A DNA stretch of 64,000 nucleotides from Fistularia commersonii (Eukaryota; Chordata; Actinopteri; Syngnathiformes; Fistulariidae). Positions 60,701 to 64,000 of this stretch are shown piece after piece. The notes under the pieces were generated by a model. It worked only from the letters and a program-made list of their open reading frames with translations. It did no database searches and was not told the origin of the DNA. The stretch is taken from assembly GCA_037954325.1 (NCBI GenBank), contig JBBMNZ010000001.1, positions 12,009,258-12,073,257 on the forward strand. The letters run 5' to 3'. Numbering within the stretch: the stretch's first letter is position 1; every line of letters begins with the position of its first letter. Position numbers and translations under genes: made by a program.

Positions 60701-60839
60701 AAAAGTAATGGGTTCTCTGACCACCCATTCCTCATTTGCAGAAGTGCACTCTTTCACTCATAGCGTCAGCTCAGCTTAAAACTGATGTATTTGGAGAGTT
60801 GCAGGTGATTTTTTTTTTGAGGGGGGGGGGATTATTTTT

Positions 60840-61165
60840 CATTCTGGAGCACTGCCTTAAAGCAAGTAGGTTCCTGGTTTGATTCCCAACTTGTTTTCTT
60901 GTGTTCAACCCCTGTCCTGTGGGTTTTCTCCAGGTTCTCTTTTTTTTTCTCACAACACCAAAGCACGCAGTATGTAAAATGAAGACTCTGACATGTCTGT
61001 AGATGTGAATAGGTTTGTTAACGGTTTTATATCTCTGAATGCAACTCTGACCGACAGGAGACCAGACCAGGGCACACTCTGCCCCTTACACTGTTAGCTG
61101 AGCTCAGTTTTATTCCTGCCATGACCCTGCATGTAGGATAAGCAGTGAGGACAGTACAAGAAGGG
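60840..61165 (+). repeat. tRNA-derived teleost SINE
   Basis: Same family as 13055 and 14886. The B-box-like GGTTTGATTCCCAAC is preserved at the head, then GGGTTTTCTCCAGGTTCTC, a consensus-like tail (ACCAGACCAGGGCACACTCT) and GTAGGATAAGCAGTGAGGAC. This is the most complete tail among the four copies. Confidence 0.7.
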
Positions 61166-61944
61166 ATAGGTTAAGGCCAGGGTACTGACAAAATTGGCAT
61201 AAGAATTTAAAACCGGTCCTCTGTCAAGGCATCATCCATAAATACCTTTCCACAATCTCTGTATTATGTCTTATCTGCACAGTTGTACAAATAAAACAAG
61301 GGATTGTGTAAAATTACCCTGATGTCATTCAAGCACAAATATCTACTGGCTATTCCAAGGTGAGTCCAGTAGCCTGTGCTCTAGTCAGCTAATAGGTAAT
61401 TTAATGGATTACAGAGTGTGGTATCCTATCTCTTTCACTAAAAGTTGCACGCACCTCAAGACATTGATGCTTAATGGTGCTTGAGAGCAAGAGAGTACTT
61501 TAAAGGAACAGCACAAAGTCCACTAAGGCCCATTAAAATGAACACATATGACTTATGCAATTATCTTTTCATATCTGGATCTTTTTTTACTTTTGCATGT
61601 CTGTGCTGTCATCTCCAGTTATGACTAGTTTGCTTATGAGGTCTAGTTTATCTGAAAAGTATGCCTTTTGCAAAGAATTGACATTAACTGTAGACCAGAT
61701 TTCAATTAATCCATGACTTAAGATTATTTTTCCGCATCTAAATAGCAACAACATTCAACGCATTAATGTAAGACCGAGATAAACAGTCAGGCATGTGGAG
61801 TAAGTTACTTTTTAAAATGACAGTTTATGCAGAACTTTCATTTCAAATGTTTGAATTCCTGTGTAAAATGCAGCCTCAGGGCGTCATGGAGGGCATCAGG
61901 TTTAAAAGTTTGCCAAAATAAACACGTGAAACAAACCTAATAAT
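61166..61944. other. Intergenic, nothing recognised
   Basis: AT-rich sequence without gene or repeat call. Confidence 0.5.
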
Positions 61945-63570
61945 CTCATTCTGGATCAGTCAAGGCCTGCGTGAACAACTACCACCATCTGTACCAGTGA
62001 CCTACAGGTTACCGATGGAAACTGGGCGACTGCAGGTAAAAGAAAGAGAGGAGGGAAGCGTGTTTGGAAGCTGAGAGGTAAGGGGAGAGGCAAGAATCTG
62101 GAACTGAGAATAGGGACTTTGAATATCGGGACTATGACAGAAAAGGGTAGAGCTGGTCAACATGATGCAGAGAAGGAAGGTGGATATACTGTGTGGTCCA
62201 GGAGACCAGGTGGAAAGGTAGTAAGGCTAGAAGCTTGGGAGCAGGCTTTAAGTTGTACTATCATGATACTGACAAGAAGAGAAATAGAATAGAAGTTATC
62301 TTGAAGGAGGTTTGAAGGAGGAGTTTGAAAGTTTGAAAGTGGAAAGGTGTGATGTTCAATGTTGTTAGTGGCTATGCCCTGCAGGTGAGATGTGAGTTAG
62401 AGGAGAAGGGGAAGTTCTGGAATGAGCTAGACGAAGTGATGCAGAATATCCCTAGAGATTAGAATGTGGTAATTGGTTCAGATTTCAAAGGGCATGTTGG
62501 TGCAGGCAATGGAGGGGATGAAGGAGTGATGGGCAGATTTGGTATACAGAATAGAAACACAGAGGGACAGATGGTGGTAGACTTTGCAAAAAGGATGGAA
62601 ATGGCTGTAGTGAACACTTTTATCCAGAAAAGACAGGAACATAGGGTAACTTATAAGAGCAGAGGTAGGAGCACACAGGTAGACTAAATCATATATAGAC
62701 GAGGAAACCTGAAAGAGATCAATGACTGCAAAGTAGTTGTACGTAAGAACGTAGCCAGACAGCATAGGGTGGTGGTTTGTAGGATGACTCTGGTGACAAG
62801 GGAGATCAAGTGGACAAAGACAGAGCAGAGGACAAAGTGGTGGAAGCTGAAAAGGGAGGAGTGTTGTATGGTTTTCAGGGAGGAGAGGAGAAAGGCCCTG
62901 GGTGGTCATGGAGTGCTTCCAGACGATTGGACAATACAGCTCATGTGATCAGAAAGACAGGTAGGAGAGTACTTGGTGTATCATCTGGGAAGAAACTAGA
63001 TAAGGAGACTTGGTGGTTGAATGAGAAGGTGCAGGTATATACAGAGAAAGCGATTTGCAAAAAAGAACTGGGACACTGAGGGGAATGAAAAGAACAGACT
63101 GCAGTACAGGGAGATAGAGCGTATGGTAAAGAAAGTGGAGCAAAGGCAAAACAAAGGGCGTGCAATGACTGGTATGCTTGGTTGGGTAGTAAGGAGGGTG
63201 AGAATGATTTACACAGGTTGGCAAAACAGAGAGATAGAGATGGAGAGGATGTCCGGCAGGTAATGGAGGATTAAGGATAGAGAGGGAAATGTATTAACAG
63301 ATGCTAGAATAGTGATGGGAAGATGGAAAGAGTACTTTGAAGAGCTGATGAATCTGGAAAATGAAAGCGAGGCAAGGGTAGAAGAGGTGACTATTGTAGA
63401 CCACAAAGTAGTAGATTAGTAAAAATAAAGTGAGGAAAGCATTGACGAGGACTAAGAGTGGAAAGGCCTGGTCCTGATGATATAAGTAATGACTAAGAAA
63501 ATGCCTGAGGAATGGAGAAGTGTGATGGTGCCCATTTTTGAGAATAAGTGCAGCAACTACAGCGGGGTAA
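61945..63570 (+). mobile_element. RTE-like LINE copy 3, endonuclease half
   Basis: The 5' part and AP-endonuclease are the best preserved of the three copies: LRIGTLNIGTMTEKGRA near 62103; VVIGSDFKGHVGAGNGGDEG, MGRFGIQNRNTEGQMVVDFA and [20 protein letters not shown] at 62466-62687; ETWWLNEKVQVYTEKA near 63010. It ends in the RT start (SNYSGVM, for SNYRG) at about 63570, where a TGTCAGG sequence takes over. The RT half is absent from the window or displaced. Confidence 0.82.
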
Positions 63571-64000
63571 TGTCAGGGTATCACACCTGGGTCCAGTCTG
63601 TAATCGGCGCCAGCTGCAGCAGATGCCGCTAATCAAGATCCGTATAAAGGGCAGCGGCACGCTCTACCTGGCGCCGGGGGATTGTGGCTCCCACAGACCA
63701 CTGCGGAGCCCTGCCACGACCGGATCCATCCATCCATCCATCCATCCATCCATCCATCCATCCATCCATCCATCCATCCATCCATCCATCCATCCATCCA
63801 TCCATCCATCCATCCATCCATCCATCCATCCATCCATCCATCCATCCATCCATCCATCCATCCATCCATCCATCCATCCATCCATCCATCCATCCATCCA
63901 TCCATCCATCCATCCATCCATCCATCCATCCATCCATCCATGAGATCCTGCCGTGACCCTTCTTGCCTTCACCTGTCCTGCCTGGGGGCCTGTCCTGCCT
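63571..64000 (+). mobile_element. Probable LTR-retrotransposon terminus inserted in the LINE (partial)
   Basis: Sequence changes abruptly at 63571 to TGTCAGGGTATCACACC, a start typical of fish LTRs. It contains a TATA-type box (CCGTATAAAGGGCAGC, about 63640-63655) and is GC-rich. It encloses a long ATCC array and runs off the window, so the other end and any internal genes are not seen. Confidence 0.45.
63724..63940. repeat. (ATCC)n tetranucleotide array
   Basis: About 54 uninterrupted ATCC units (217 bp). Open frames reading SIHP or MDGW repeats on both strands are by-products of the four-base period. Confidence 0.98.

Noticed and set aside
63548..63972. Open frames of SIHP and MDGW repeats on both strands, over 100 codons
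   Set aside because: They are produced by the (ATCC)n array, whose four-base period leaves several frames open.

Overview
The window is vertebrate nuclear DNA, almost certainly from a teleost fish. It holds spliced exons with GT-AG introns, one large coding exon behind a CpG-rich leader, long (CA/TG)n microsatellites, and a fish-type repeat load (Rex1-like, RTE-like and L1/Tx1-like LINEs, a Tc1-like transposon with TA target duplications, tRNA-derived SINEs). No bacterial, CRISPR or plasmid features are present. Family calls are from recognised protein and repeat sequence only; no database search was possible.

Layout. (1) 286-20334, plus strand: the last ten coding exons of a Rho guanine-nucleotide exchange factor, ARHGEF10. 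They cover the C-terminal WD40-like (beta-propeller) half; the DH and PH exons lie upstream of the window. All ten exons join in frame to give about 588 codons. The 8.9 kb intron before the penultimate exon is a repeat trap (Rex1-like fragment, two SINEs, an antisense RTE-like LINE). (2) 22340-26970, plus strand: KBTBD11, with a GC-rich promoter and leader, a leader intron, a single 635-codon BTB-BACK-Kelch coding exon and a 1.5 kb 3' UTR. ARHGEF10 followed by KBTBD11 in the same orientation is also the order on human chromosome 8p23.3, which supports both names. (3) 26970-34225: gene-free, with two CTCF-like motifs in divergent orientation and two AT-rich, homeodomain-site-rich stretches that look like conserved non-coding elements. 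(4) 34226-42110: mobile-element block (Rex1-like LINE, Tc1-like transposon, an abundant fish repeat, RTE-like LINE, several microsatellites). (5) 42110-49480: gene-free, with more candidate regulatory stretches, a candidate solo LTR and an 18-unit AGATT array. (6) 49490-54460: a nearly complete but decayed antisense L1/Tx1-like LINE carrying a nested SINE and an 84-bp TTAA-flanked palindromic MITE. (7) 54460-64000: gene-free, then an RTE-like LINE cut at 63571 by what looks like the start of an LTR carrying a 217-bp ATCC array.

The two genes are separate transcription units with no evident functional link: ARHGEF10 activates Rho GTPases, and KBTBD11 belongs to the BTB-Kelch family that commonly serves as Cullin-3 adaptors. 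The observations most worth a second look are: a coding-quality 35-codon reading frame in phase behind the ARHGEF10 stop codon and across a short intron; the divergent CTCF-like pair downstream of KBTBD11; and the homeodomain-site-rich candidate enhancers. I found no clear evidence of a wholly new biological system.
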